Notes under the pieces: model-generated | The model's input: the letters and a program-made list of their open reading frames with translations, nothing else | Databases searched by the model: none | What the model was told of the DNA's origin: nothing | In this document: positions 10,867-20,628 of the stretch, in pieces | Layout: each line of letters opens with the position of its first letter | Position numbering within the stretch: the first letter of the stretch is position 1 | Assembly: GCA_034111025.1 (NCBI GenBank) | Contig: JAWUYB010000037.1 | Location: 1 to 42,349 of the forward strand | DNA length: 42,349 bases | Direction: 5' to 3' | Origin: CAJXJP01 sp034111025 | Lineage (GTDB): Bacteria > Patescibacteriota > Gracilibacteria > BD1-5 > UBA6164 | Program-made: the position numbers and the translations under genes

Positions 10867-11283
10867 CTATTTTGGTTTTTTAGCACCGTATAATGATCTT
10901 CATTGTTTTCTGTTTTGAACACCTTCACAATCAAGAACACCTCTTAATACATGGTATCTAACCCCTGGTAGATCTTTTACTCTCCCACCTCTGATTGCAA
11001 CAACCGAGTGTTCTTGTAAGTTATGACCTTCACCACCGATATAAGCGTTAACTTCCATACCATTAGTAAGTCTAACTCTAGCAACTTTTCTTAGTGCAGA
11101 ATTAGGTTTTTTAGGAGTCATTGTAGTTACTTTAACACAAACTCCTCTCTTTTGAGGACACCCTTTAGGCATCTTCGTTATAGTTTTTCTAATAGAATTT
11201 TTAGAAACCATTAATGCTGGAGATTTACTCTTTGTAGCTGGAGTCTTTCTATTTCTTTTAACTAATTGATTAATAGTAGGCAT
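10867..11283 (-). CDS. rpsL: 30S ribosomal protein S12
   Basis: 138 aa: MPTINQLVKRNRKTP, then KRGVCVKVTTMTPKKPNSA, RGGRVKDLPGVRYH and a lysine-rich end. S12 monitors decoding in the A site; the PNSALRK and KDLPGVRYH loops that face the decoding centre are intact, with the streptomycin-sensitive lysines in place. One UGA-glycine near the C-terminus (after VQNRKQ) shows that a standard-code reading would lose the last ten residues. It heads rpsL-rpsG-rpmA with its own promoter. rpsI lies 100 nt upstream in the same orientation. Confidence 0.97.
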
Positions 11284-11332
11284 TAATACAAATTATAAAT
11301 TATAAAGTGATTTTTTTATATAAAACGTCAGA

Positions 11333-11360
11333 ATTATATAAAAATAATGTAAAAAGTCAA
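11333..11360 (-). promoter_or_regulatory. Predicted strong promoter of rpsL-rpsG-rpmA
   Basis: On the minus strand TTGACT (11355-11360), 16-nt spacer, consensus TATAAT (11333-11338). It leaves a leader of about 43 nt before rpsL. Confidence 0.6.
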
Positions 11361-11383
11361 TTGGATATTTTTCCTGAGAAAAA

Positions 11384-11776
11384 TTATCTTTTTGACCATT
11401 GCATTCCTTTTCTGGCTTTATGTCTCCCTGGTTTCTTTCTTTCGACTTTTCTAGCGTCTCTAGTAATAAAACCGGCAGCTTTTAAAATAGTTCTTAAAGC
11501 TTCGTCTTTAGAAACAAGGGCTCTAGTTAAACCATGTCTAATTGCTTGTGCTTGAGCTGAAATACCAGACCCAATTACAGTTATATCGAAATGAACTTTA
11601 TCTTTTAATTTAGCTAATTTAACAGGTGAGTAAATAGTGTCAAAAAGATCTTCTCTTGAAAAGTATTCAGACATATTTTTACCGTTTATAGTATTTTCAC
11701 CTTTACCGTCAAATAATCTAACTTGAGCAGATGCAGTTTTTCTTTTTCCAATTGCGTAAGTATATTTATTTGCCAT
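11384..11776 (-). CDS. rpsI: 30S ribosomal protein S9
   Basis: 130 aa, beginning MANKYTYAIGKRKTASAQVR and ending KPGRHKARKGMQWSKR, the typical S9 tail that reaches the P-site tRNA anticodon. No UGA-glycine occurs; all glycines are GGN. It follows rplM by 12 nt, the common rplM-rpsI pair. Confidence 0.97.
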   Translation of the reverse strand: MANKYTYAIGKRKTASAQVRLFDGKGENTINGKNMSEYFSREDLFDTIYSPVKLAKLKDKVHFDITVIGSGISAQAQAIRHGLTRALVSKDEALRTILKAAGFITRDARKVERKKPGRHKARKGMQWSKR

Positions 11777-11788
11777 AAATAATTATTA

Positions 11789-12217
11789 TTATTTTAAAAT
11801 TTCTGGTTGTTGAGCTCCAAATGTATGGTCATCTCCAGTAAATAATTTCAATCTTGAAATCATACCTCTTCTTAATTTATTTTTTGGTAACATTCCGTTA
11901 ACAGCAAATTCTAAGGCTTTATTAGGTTTTTTTGTAAGTAAATCTTCTAGAGATATTTCTTTAAGTCCTCCTAAAAAACCAGTATGTCTGTAATATAATT
12001 TATCAGTTAGTTTTTTACCAGTAACTTTAAATTTATCACAGTTAGTAACAATAACGTAATCTCCGTTATCTAAGTGTGGTACAAATGATGCTTTGTTTTT
12101 ACCTTTAAGTACAACAGCAATTTTAGTTGCTAGTCTCCCTAAAGTTTCTTCTTTAGCATCAATTATATGCCACTTTCTATCACCACCTTTTAATTGTGTA
12201 GGTGTAAAAGTTTTCAT
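11789..12217 (-). CDS. rplM: 50S ribosomal protein L13
   Basis: 142 aa with WHIIDAKEETLGRLATKIA near the start, NGDYVIVTNCDKFKVTGKK in the middle and the NGMLPKNKLRRGM signature. L13 is an early-assembly 50S protein. Entirely free of UGA-glycine. It lies 19 nt after rplQ and just before rpsI, so the alpha-operon genes and the L13-S9 pair probably form one transcription unit. Confidence 0.97.
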   Translation of the reverse strand: MKTFTPTQLKGGDRKWHIIDAKEETLGRLATKIAVVLKGKNKASFVPHLDNGDYVIVTNCDKFKVTGKKLTDKLYYRHTGFLGGLKEISLEDLLTKKPNKALEFAVNGMLPKNKLRRGMISRLKLFTGDDHTFGAQQPEILK

Positions 12218-12236
12218 TTAAATTAAACTTTAATAA

Positions 12237-12599
12237 TTAAACTAATTCTATTAATACAATTTTAGCATTATCTCAATCTCTTTGTTTAATAGCAGTTGTT
12301 CTTGTAAAACCAGAAGTTTTTTCTCCTTTATATTCAGGAGCTACATTATTGAAAAGTTCACGAGAAGCTTCTTTTGTGAATAACACAGCCATTACAGCTC
12401 TAATTGCATTCATTTCATCTTTTGTATTTACAATGTTGATAAGTTTATCAATCATTGGTGAGATCAATTTAGCTTTCTTTACAGTTGTCTTAATTGATTT
12501 ATGTAAGAAAAAAGATGTTAATAAATTTCTTTGCATAGCGTCTCTATGTTGAAAACTTTTATTACTAAATTTTAAATGCTTTCTTACTCTATGTCTCAT
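12237..12599 (-). CDS. rplQ: 50S ribosomal protein L17
   Basis: 120 aa: MRHRVRKHLKFSNKSFQHR, then MQRNLLTSFFLHKSIKTTV and a C-terminal DNAKIVLIELV. L17 lies near the peptide exit tunnel. A single UGA-glycine sits near the C-terminus (RDGDNA), where a standard-code reading would truncate the protein. It follows rpoA by 32 nt, the usual bacterial order. Confidence 0.96.
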
Positions 12600-12631
12600 T
12601 TTTTATTATAATTAATAAGTATAGTTTGAAA

Positions 12632-13612
12632 TTAATCATCTCCTAATAACTTCAAATCTCTTTCTGCTAATGCAGATCTAATTTCAGTCATAGCTTTTTT
12701 ACCAAAACCTTTAATAGAAGAGAGTTTAGTTTCTGTACATTTAGTAAGTTGTTCAATAGAAAGAATATTTCCATTAATTAAAGCATTAAGTGTACGAGGT
12801 GATAATCACATGATTTCAATAGGAGTATAAGTTTCTTTTTCAAGTTCTTCTTGTACTTCTTCTTTTTCTTTACTAATCAGATCAGCAACATTACTAATAA
12901 ATTGTCCTTCAACTTGAAGAGAATCTTCATTAAACACTGAAAAATATGAATTTAACATATTTGCAGAGAATTTTAATGCCTCAACTGAGTTTATTGAACC
13001 ATTTGTTTCAATATCCATTTCAAGTGAATCAAGATTAATTATATCTGCGAATCTTGCTTGTCCGATGTTATATTTTACATTAGAAACTGGAGAAAAATTA
13101 GTATCGATTAGAAGCACTTCAGTATCTTCTTCTCTTTCCTTTAATTCATCAACAGTTAAGTACCCTGCACCTTTTTCAATTCTAATATCGATATTTAATT
13201 CTAAACCATCTTTATCAATTTCAGTGATATATAGATCTTTGTTTAAAATTTCAATACCAGCAGGAGATACAATATCTCAGGCAGTTACAGTACCAGAAGT
13301 AGACTTAGTAAGTCTTAACCATTCAACACCAACTTCTTCTTTTTTCAGAACTAAGTCTTTAAGATTAAGTATAACATCTATAATACTATCCTTAATTCAT
13401 GGTAATGTTGAATATTCATGACTAACTCCAGAAACTTTAATTCCTGTAACCTTTGTACCTGGAATAGAAGATAATAATATTCTTCTTAATGAATTCCCTA
13501 ATGTTACTCAATATCCTTTAGGAAGAGGTCCAACTGTGAAAGACGAAACATTATCTGATCCATCTTTTTGAGTTATTTTTGGAACTCAAATTGTGTTATG
13601 AATAATGTGCAT
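12632..13612 (-). CDS. rpoA: RNA polymerase alpha subunit
   Basis: 326 aa. The N-terminal domain shows FTVGPLPKGYGVTLGNSLRR and ILLSSIPGTKVTGIKVSGV, the assembly region contacting beta and beta-prime. The C-terminal domain ends with SSIKGFGKKAMTEIRSAL and AERDLKLLGDD and is the helix-hairpin-helix part that binds UP elements and activators. UGA provides conserved glycines, for example in KGYGVTLGN. Start ATG 13612 matches the usual MHIIHNT-type beginning. It lies between rpsD and rplQ. Confidence 0.97.
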
Positions 13613-13643
13613 GCGTAATATATTATGAAAATAACTAAATTTA

Positions 13644-14267
13644 TTATTTTGAGTAGAACTCAACAATTTTTTGAATATCAATTATTTGTTCAAAGTCTTC
13701 AGTAACAGGAAGTGCTTTAATAGTAATTGTAAAGTTTTTTGCATCGACTTCTATCCATTTACATCCAGATACTTTCCCTTTATTAGATTTAGCAACTTCT
13801 TCAAGTTCTTCTAATAAAGATTTATATAATGGGCTTTCTTTCATTTTATCTCTCAATGCAATTATATCACCTATTTTTACAGAGATTGATGGAATATCAA
13901 CTTTAACTCCGTTAACAGTAAAGTGAGCATGTGAAACGAATTGTCTAGATTGAATTCTAGTTCTAGCTAGATTAGCTCTATAAACAACATTATCTAATCT
14001 AAGCTCTAAAAGAGTTAACATTTTTTCTCATGTAGTCCCTTCAGTTCAAGATTTTTGTGCTTTTTTGTAGTAAGAAACAAATTGTTTTTCAGAAAGACCA
14101 AACATTCTTTTTGCAAGTTGTTTTTTTCTTAATTGAGTACCATATTCACTAGTTTTTCTAGTTCTAATAGGTCCTCTCTTAGAGTTAGTTAAATCGTATT
14201 TTTCAGTACCAAATAGATTTACACCTTCTCTTCTACAAAGTTTTTTCTTTGGTCAAGTATACCTCAT
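13644..14267 (-). CDS. rpsD: 30S ribosomal protein S4
   Basis: 207 aa with an MRYTGPKKKLCRREGVNLFG start, the RKTSEYGTQLRKKQLAKRMF segment and an S4 RNA-binding domain (LTLLELRLDNVVYRANLA, SRQFVSHAHFTVNG). S4 starts 30S assembly and in many bacteria represses its own operon. Three UGA-glycines lie in the N-terminal half (YTGPK, KSGTE, TTGEK), more than in the other ribosomal proteins here. Located between rpsK and rpoA. Confidence 0.97.
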
Positions 14268-14340
14268 AGTTAAATTTAAAATTAAAAATTTAATAATTTA
14301 TCGTTTTTTATAACGCGTAGAAAATATATAAATATATATA

Positions 14341-14730
14341 TTATAATTTTCTTACTTTTTTCTTTCTACATCCATTATGTGGAACAGGAGTTATATCATA
14401 GATACCTTTAAGATCAACACCTCCAGAGATTAAACCTCTAATAGCTTGTTCTCTTCCGATACCGATACCTTTAACGTAAACGTCAACTGATTCCATAGAA
14501 TGAAGTGTTTTAGCCTTTTCAATTGCTTGTTCAGCAGTTAGTTGTGCAGCATAAGGAGTAGATTCTCTAGCACCTTTAAAACCAGCACTACCACCAGTAG
14601 CCCAAGTTAATACATTACCTTTTTCATCAGTAATACTAACAATAGTATTATTAAACGAAGCTAATATATGAGCTTGACCATGTTGAATAATAGCTCTTGT
14701 TTTTTTGCTTTTTTTAACAGTTTTAGCCAT
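14341..14730 (-). CDS. rpsK: 30S ribosomal protein S11
   Basis: 129 aa: HILASFNNTIVSITDEKGNV, STPYAAQLTAEQA and the C-terminal ITPVPHNGCRKKKVRKL. S11 forms part of the 30S platform. No UGA-glycine. It lies between rpsM and rpsD in alpha-operon order. Confidence 0.97.
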   Translation of the reverse strand: MAKTVKKSKKTRAIIQHGQAHILASFNNTIVSITDEKGNVLTWATGGSAGFKGARESTPYAAQLTAEQAIEKAKTLHSMESVDVYVKGIGIGREQAIRGLISGGVDLKGIYDITPVPHNGCRKKKVRKL

Positions 14731-14782
14731 AATCTTAATTAAAGTATATTTAAAAGTATAAGTTTAGTATTTTAATACTATA

Positions 14783-15148
14783 TTATTTCTTTTTCCCTGC
14801 AATAGCAACAGATTTACCTTTTCTTGTTCTTGCATTCGTTTTAGTATTTTGACCTCTAACAGGAAGTCTTTTTCTGTGTCTTTGACCTCTATAACAATTA
14901 ATTTCTTGTAATCTTTTAATATTACCAGCAACTAATCTTCTTAGATCACCTTCTACAACGTAGCTTTTAACTTCTTCTCTGATAAGATCTAATTGAGCTT
15001 CAGATAAAGTTTCAATTTTAACTGTTTTATCCATTCCAAGCTTAGTTAGAATTTCAACAGAAACAGTTCTACCAATACCATAAATATAAGTCAAAGCAAT
15101 TTCCACATGTTTTCCATTTGGTAAATTTACTCAAGCAATTCTTGCCAT
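14783..15148 (-). CDS. rpsM: 30S ribosomal protein S13
   Basis: 121 aa, starting MARIAGVNLPNGKHVEIALT with Gly6 as UGA. It continues through YIYGIGRTVSVEIL and the C-terminal RGQRHRKRLPVRGQ and NTKTNARTRKGK tail. S13 bridges to the 50S subunit and contacts tRNA. Without recoding the true start would be lost. It follows rpmJ by 41 nt. Confidence 0.97.
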
Positions 15149-15189
15149 ATTATAAATATGTTAAATATATAAATTATTTAAAGACAGGA

Positions 15190-15306
15190 TTACCCTTGTC
15201 TTTGTTTGTGTTTTGGATCTGCTTTACAGATTACCCTAACTACACCTCCTCTTTTTACAACTTGACATATGTTGCAAATCTTTTTTACAGAAGCTCTTAC
15301 TTTCAT
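15190..15306 (-). CDS. rpmJ: 50S ribosomal protein L36
   Basis: 38 aa, MKVRASVKKICNICQVVKR to KHKQRQG. The zinc-ribbon ligands Cys11, Cys14, Cys27 and His32 are in place, so this is the zinc-containing form. Too short for an ordinary ORF scan. It sits between infA (32 nt upstream) and rpsM, the conserved order. Confidence 0.95.
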   Translation of the reverse strand: MKVRASVKKICNICQVVKRGGVVRVICKADPKHKQRQG

Positions 15307-15338
15307 AGTTAAATTATTAGACCATAAAGGCATATAAA

Positions 15339-15569
15339 TTATTTTTTTCTAAAAATTATTCTACCTTTCGTAAGATCATAAGGACTTAATTCTACTAAAA
15401 CTTTATCTCATTCGATTAGTTTAATAAAATTATTTCTCATTTTTCCACTTAGATAACCTTGAATAATTCCTCATCAAAACTCTTCTGGTAATTGAATATC
15501 AAAAACCAGTCCAGGGAGAGCTTTTATTAGCGTGCCCTCTACCTCTATTTTATCTTGTTTGTTTGACAT
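15339..15569 (-). CDS. infA: Translation initiation factor IF-1
   Basis: 76 aa OB-fold protein: KIEVEGTLIKALPGLVFDIQ, YLSGKMRNNFIKLIEGDKV, VELSPYDLTKGRIIFRKK. It occupies the 30S A site during initiation. Three UGA codons are read as glycine, two of them adjacent (EEFGGGII), so no standard-code ORF covers the gene. It heads infA-rpmJ-rpsM-rpsK-rpsD-rpoA-rplQ behind a promoter at normal distance. Confidence 0.95.
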
Positions 15570-15601
15570 AAATGGTCAATTAAGATTAGAAAAGTGCCCG
15601 T

Positions 15602-15629
15602 ATTTTATACATAAATCATATAAATGCAA
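15602..15629 (-). promoter_or_regulatory. Predicted promoter of the infA-alpha operon
   Basis: On the minus strand TTGCAT (15624-15629), 16-nt spacer, TAAAAT (15602-15607), giving a leader of about 26 nt before infA. The rest of the 171-nt gap to the upstream gene holds nothing else I can identify. Confidence 0.45.
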
Positions 15630-15740
15630 ACTTTTCTTATACTTTTTCTAAATTAGAATATAATATTAAAAAAATAGGAAGAATTCGAATTTATTTTTCT
15701 TTTTTAACATTTCAATACTTATTCTTATATAAATAATTTA

Positions 15741-16169
15741 CTATCATTTGATTTCAGACTCTATTATTTTATTATTAATAGTTCTTTCTTCAATAATATA
15801 TTTTATTTTATCTAATAATTCTGGATGTTTTTTTGTAAATTCTTTAATGGAAAATGATAATACTATAAGTAATTCAGAATCTCTTGTAGCTATAGCTGTT
15901 GCCATCCTACGAGATGATTTTCAAAACAAAGCCATTTCTCATAATATTTCTTCAGCTTTAACATTTCATAATCTAACCCTTTCTCACTGTATGAGATTAG
16001 ATATTTCTATTTCTCAGCTTACTAAAATATACATAGCATTTGCTTCGTCTCATTCATGAAAAAGAGTTTCTCCCTCTTTTAATTTCTTATCCTGACAAAA
16101 CATTCATAAATAATTTAATTCAGCATCTGATAAATCTGATAATAATTTCACTTGTTTTAAAGTTGACAT
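15741..16169 (-). CDS. Stand-alone cyclic-nucleotide-binding-domain protein
   Basis: 142 aa. Residues 5-120 form a CRP/PKA-type cNMP-binding beta barrel: LSDLSDAELNYLGMF, LKEGETLFHEGDEANAMYIL, VSGEIEIS, and a phosphate-binding-cassette-like GEMALFGKSSRRMATAIA. The C-terminus is a single helix (LLDKIKYIIEERTINNK) with no helix-turn-helix, so it is not a complete CRP/FNR regulator. Whether it binds a nucleotide is unknown; GEMALF..RRMA keeps the acidic and Arg positions. It lies between infB and infA on the same strand. A terminator-like hairpin ends just before its ATG, so expression may depend on read-through. Rich in UGA-glycine. Confidence 0.8.
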
Positions 16170-16211
16170 AAAAAAAATTAAGATAGTAAGTTATTTAATA
16201 CTATCTTAATT
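16170..16211 (-). terminator. Terminator/attenuator hairpin between infB and the cNMP-domain gene
   Basis: A 13-pair stem AATTAAGATAGTA / TACTATCTTAATT with a 10-nt loop, followed on the minus strand by a T-run of seven, starting just after the infB stop. The cNMP-domain start codon comes directly after the T-run, so the hairpin must lie in any mRNA for that gene that starts upstream. Confidence 0.75.
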
Positions 16212-16216
16212 ATTTA

Positions 16217-18634
16217 TTAATGAATTTCAATTTTATATATTTCTAATTTGTCTTTCATTTCTAATTCAATATCTCAAACGAACTTAATACCACATTCAAT
16301 TGGTCATTCTAAGTCATTTACCTCAATTAAACCAGATTTTAAAGATTCAATTTTACCATGTCATACTACTTTTTTATTTCTTATAACACGTAATTGGGCT
16401 GATTTTTCAATATTATTTTCTGGTTGTAATATTAAACCTGCAATTATAAATTCTTTAGAATTAAAGAATATACCTCATACTTTAGCTTCTCATAATACAA
16501 CTTCCACTTCTTTAGGATCCAACATACCTGTAACAATTTTTTCAATTCTTTCAGTTACATGATATATAACATCACTATTAATATATTCAATATCAGCAGA
16601 TTGTAATACTGATTTGGCTGCAGGTAATACATTTACACTAAATCAAATTAATATAGCTTCACTTCATTGCCCCATTACAATATCCCCTTCAGTTATACTT
16701 CAAACACCTGAATGAATAACTGAAACAGTAGTTTCCGCAGTAGATAATTGAACTAAAGCTCATTTCATAGCTTCGAGTGCTCCATTTGTATCAGCTTTTA
16801 CAATTACTTTTAATTGCTTTAAGCTTCATGCCTTAATTTTTGACATTAATAATTCAATACCTGATGCAGATTGAGCTTTATTTCTTGCAATAATTTCAGC
16901 ATATTCTACTGATTTTTGTCTTGCTATTTCTGGAGTAGATACAACTTGTAATATATCTCATCCTTTTACAACATTATCTAAACCAACAATTAATACTGGT
17001 TGAGATGGTCCTGCCTCTGTTATATTTTTAGCTAAATGATCTTTTAAAATTTTAACTTTTCCACATGAACCTGAACAGACAATGTTATCACCCTTAACAA
17101 TAGTACCTGTATTAATTAATACGGTAGCTACTGCACCTAATTTTGTATCTAAATGTGATTCTAATACAGTAGCAATAGCTTTTCTATTTGGATTTGCTTT
17201 TAATTCTTTCATTTCTGAAACAAGTAAAATAATTTCTAATAAATCATTTATCCCAAAACCTGTATGTGCTGAAACAGGTATAACAGGTGTATCTCCTCAC
17301 CAATCTTCTGGAGTTAATCCATGTTCTGATAATTGACCTTTTACATGATCAGGGTTTGCTCATTCTTTATCCATTTTATTCACAGCAACTATAACTGGAA
17401 TTCCAGCTTCTTTTGCATGATTGATAGATTCTATAGTTTGAGGTTTAACTCATTCATCAGCAGCAACTACTAATATTGCAATATCAGTAGATTTTGCACC
17501 TCTGGCTCTCATTATTGTAAAGGCTTCATGACCTGGTGTATCTAAGAAAGTAATTTTTTTACCATCTTGTTCAACTTGATATGCTCCAATACTTTGAGTA
17601 ATACCTCCAGCTTCACCTGAAGTGACTTTTGAAGATCTAATATAATCTAGTAATGAAGTTTTTCAATGATCTACATGCCCCATTATACTAATAATAGGTG
17701 AACGCTCTATTAATTTTGAACTATCATCTTCTTTCAATAGATCTGAAATATCTCAAGTTAAAATATCTTCAACCTTCACTCAATCAGTGTTATTTCTTTC
17801 AACATTTATATCAAAAGCCTCAGCTATAATAGTTGCTGTATCAAAATCAATTTTTGAATTAATATTTACCATCATTCAATTTTTCATGAATTCTCACATC
17901 AATTTTGGTAGTGGGATACCTATTTTTTCAGAAAATTCTTTTAATGATAAAATATCTTGTAATATAACTGTTTTTCAACTACGATCAGTTAAATTTTGTT
18001 GAATATCTTCAATATTTTTTTCTTCTTTTTGTATTTTTGCTAATTTGTTTCCTTTTCAAAATGAAAAATCTTTATCTTCAATAGTTTTAACTCTTCCTCT
18101 TGTTTTATGGTTACCAAAAGCTTTCCTAGTAGGAACTTTTCTAGCTTGATTTATTTTTGATCCTCATGCAGTAGCATTATCAGTCCATACTTTTTCAGCT
18201 GATGAACCTTGTGGTTTTGGTCTATTTGTAACTTGTAAGTTATCTTTTGCTGAACTAATAGTAAATGATCTACCTGCAGTTCAATATTTACCTACTGTCT
18301 TATCATACTCTCATGTTGTTGTTTTTTTTGCAATTTGTGTTTTTGAATCATTTGGTTTTTCTTTCAATACATTCATAGTTTGAACAAAAGATTTTGATTT
18401 ATTTTGAGGTACTCTATTTTTAGGAGTCGTGAAAGAAGCTGTTTTACTATTTGTAGTTTTTGAAACTTCTTTTTTAACAGCTGTTTTAGTTTCATCATTT
18501 GTAGTTTGAACTTTTTTTACAACGATTTTTCTTTTCGGTTTTATTTTTAACTTTTTATCATCTATACTTGGTTGTTCTTTAGAATCTCAAGCAATTGTAG
18601 AATAATAATCGTCAACAATTTTTTTATCTGCCAT
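16217..18634 (-). CDS. infB: Translation initiation factor IF-2
   Basis: 805 aa. Residues 1 to about 300 are a basic, poorly conserved N-terminal region rich in Lys/Thr/Ser. The GTPase domain follows: IMGHVDHGKTSLLDYI (the P-loop Gly324 is encoded by UGA), FLDTPGHEAFTIMRARG, VNKMDK. Then come domain II (VLESHLDTKLGAVATVLI) and the C-terminal fMet-tRNA-binding domains, ending KLEIYKIEIH. IF-2 delivers initiator tRNA to the 30S subunit. That UGA encodes an essential P-loop glycine is one of the strongest proofs of recoding here. Start ATG 18634 follows a predicted promoter; a terminator follows the stop. Confidence 0.96.
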
Positions 18635-18692
18635 TTAGTATAGTTAATTGAATATAAATAAACAAAATTCTCTGGATATATAAAGAAAATAT

Positions 18693-18722
18693 TTGACATA
18701 AGATATGTTTTTTTTCTAAAAT
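18693..18722 (+). promoter_or_regulatory. Predicted khpB promoter
   Basis: TTGACA (18693-18698), 18-nt spacer, TAAAAT (18717-18722). It overlaps the infB promoter on the other strand. A second candidate nearer khpB is TTGTAA, 16 nt, TAATCT. Confidence 0.4.
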
Positions 18723-18727
18723 GTCAA
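18700..18727 (-). promoter_or_regulatory. Predicted infB promoter
   Basis: On the minus strand TTGACA (18722-18727), 16-nt spacer, TATCTT (18700-18705). It shares its DNA with the khpB promoter, which fires the other way. Confidence 0.45.
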
Positions 18728-18802
18728 AAAGAATATAAAAACTTGTAAAAAAGCTAATTTTTGATAATCTAACTAAAATTTTACTAAGTAATTAGGAAAA
18801 AT

Positions 18803-19294
18803 ATGTCAGAAGATATAAAGAATTGTATTTCTCTCTTTTTTAAAAGACTAGAGGTTACATATGATAATATAAATACAGAATTAAAAGATAACAATACAAT
18901 AGTAACTAAAATACAAACTGAAGAATCTGGATTACTTATATGACCTGATTGAAAAAATTTCGATTGTATTCAATGATTAATACGTCAAATTATTAATCAA
19001 AATACGGATATAAAATATAAATTTCGTCTTGAAATTAATGATTATAAAAGCTCTAAAGATGATAGATTATTTAGTTTTATTCAGTCAAAAATAAATGAAG
19101 TTAAAAGAACTTGAATAGATTGTAGGCTTCCTTTTTATACACCATATGATAGAAAAAAAATACATTCCTATGTTGCATCTTTAAATAATGATAGCTTTAA
19201 AACTAAAAGTAAAGGTAAAACTAAAGAGAGAAGATTATTTATATGTAAAAAGGAAAAAAAATTAACTATAGATTTTGATTCAAATGATATCTAA
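18803..19294 (+). CDS. khpB: KhpB/Jag-type KH-R3H RNA-binding protein
   Basis: 163 aa. A KH domain lies near residues 25-70 with GLLIGPDGKNFDCIQGLI, where GPDG is the nucleic-acid-binding GxxG loop. An R3H-type segment follows at about residues 105-155 (RLPFYTPYDRKKIHSYVASL, then KTKERRLFI). KhpB (Jag, EloR) is a global RNA chaperone linked to cell elongation and sRNA action. The N-terminal Jag domain of Firmicutes is missing, so this is a short form. It is usually encoded beside yidC and rnpA; here it is separated from them by about 14 kb and diverges from infB. A terminator follows. Confidence 0.8.
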
Positions 19295-19308
19295 TATCAT
19301 TCCAATTT

Positions 19309-19347
19309 AAAAGAAAACCAAAATCAATTGGTATGGTTTTTCTTTTG
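19309..19347 (+). terminator. Terminator after khpB
   Basis: AAAAGAAAACCA / TGGTTTTTCTTTT stem with a 13-nt loop that can pair further (CAATTG), then T-rich sequence. Confidence 0.75.
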
Positions 19348-19368
19348 TTTAATTCATTAAAAATTAAA

Positions 19369-20517
19369 ATGAAATATTTATACAAAATAATTTTAACAAT
19401 AGTTTTAATATTAATAATTTCATGATTTGTATATATAAATAATAAAAATTATATAAAACATCTAGAAATCAGAGATAATTATGTCAATCATCCAGAATGA
19501 TTAATGAATAAACATTTAGCTAAGCCTACAAGTTTTTGATTTGCTAATTTAAAAGCAGATTTACTTTGGTTACAAACAGTTCAATATATTTGATGAAATG
19601 CAATTTCATCAGAATATAAAAAATATTTATATGCAATTACAGACATAATCACAGAATTAAATCCATTTTTTGAACACCCTTATATAATAGCTCAACTTTT
19701 GTTACCTGGTGAAAATCAAATATATGAATCATTAACAAGACAAGATAAAAATAAAAATACAGATGATGCTATAAAAATTTGATTAAAGTGAATTGATAAT
19801 TTTTGTGACAAAAGTATTATTGATAATATATTAAATGAAGATGATTTAAATAAAATTACTGATTTTAATAATCCTGATAATATTTATAAAAATCCTTGTA
19901 AAAGTTATAAAATTCCTTATTACTTAGCTTTTTTATATCATCATCATAAGAAAGACCCTGCAACTGCTTCAGATTATTATAAAATTACAAGTGCTAATGA
20001 AAATGCTGTAAAATGAGCAAAATGACTATCTGCAATCATGGCATGAAAATGATGAAATAGAGAAAAATCTATATTTATGTTTTTAAATATTGCAGAATCT
20101 TTAGATCAAAACAATAGTTCATGTTCTTTATTATCTCAACAAATAACAAAAATCAGTAAAGGTGTATTTTGGTCAAAAGAATTATCATTAGACGAAAATT
20201 TAATTAAAGCGTTACAGGAAGCAAGGATAGCTAATTTTTGAGAGTTTTCTAAATATGATGAAAATCAATTATCTGATACTGAATGTATAAGTTTCCTTAA
20301 TAAGGCAAACAGAGAATTAAATTTAGCATTTCTAGACCAAGCAAATGAAAAATATAAACTGGAAAATAATTCAAATAACTCTACTGATTGACAAGAATTA
20401 TTAGATAAATGATATATTAATTTTCTTCCTACTGATTTTCAACAATACGAAGATCATTGAATAAAGTATACTTTTAATGAAGAATTATGAGTGTTTGATT
20501 ACAATATGAGTTATTAA
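19369..20517 (+). CDS. Membrane-anchored helical-repeat (TPR-like) protein
   Basis: 382 aa. Residues 4-23 form one transmembrane segment (uncleaved signal anchor), so the rest is probably outside. The motif FANLKADLLWLQTVQYIGGN followed by ITDIITELNPFFEHPY is seen in a widespread family of TPR-like bacterial proteins of unknown role (family knowledge, by eye). Later helices (YYLAFLYHHHKKDPATASDY, AKGLSAIMAGKGGN, IFMFLNIAESL) fit helical repeats. It is followed by a terminator and then the tig promoter. Rich in UGA-glycine. Exact function unknown; a scaffold role in the envelope is a guess. Confidence 0.7.
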
Positions 20518-20547
20518 AAAGCGAGTAATTAAAATACTCGTTTTTTT
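20518..20547 (+). terminator. Terminator after the TPR-like gene
   Basis: CGAGTA / TACTCG stem with an A-rich 5' side and T-run, starting directly after the stop codon. Confidence 0.75.
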
Positions 20548-20563
20548 CTTGAATTCAAAACTA

Positions 20564-20591
20564 TTGATATTTTAATTTTTATATATATAAT
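20564..20591 (+). promoter_or_regulatory. Predicted strong tig promoter
   Basis: TTGATA (20564-20569), 16-nt spacer, TATAAT (20586-20591), followed by CCCCGCG near the expected start site. The leader is about 30 nt. Confidence 0.6.
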
Positions 20592-20628
20592 CCCCGCGTT
20601 TAATCATTTAATTACCATATTTTTAATT

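Noticed and set aside
12349..13421. Plus-strand ORFs over rplQ and rpoA
   Set aside because: Antisense shadows of conserved minus-strand genes.
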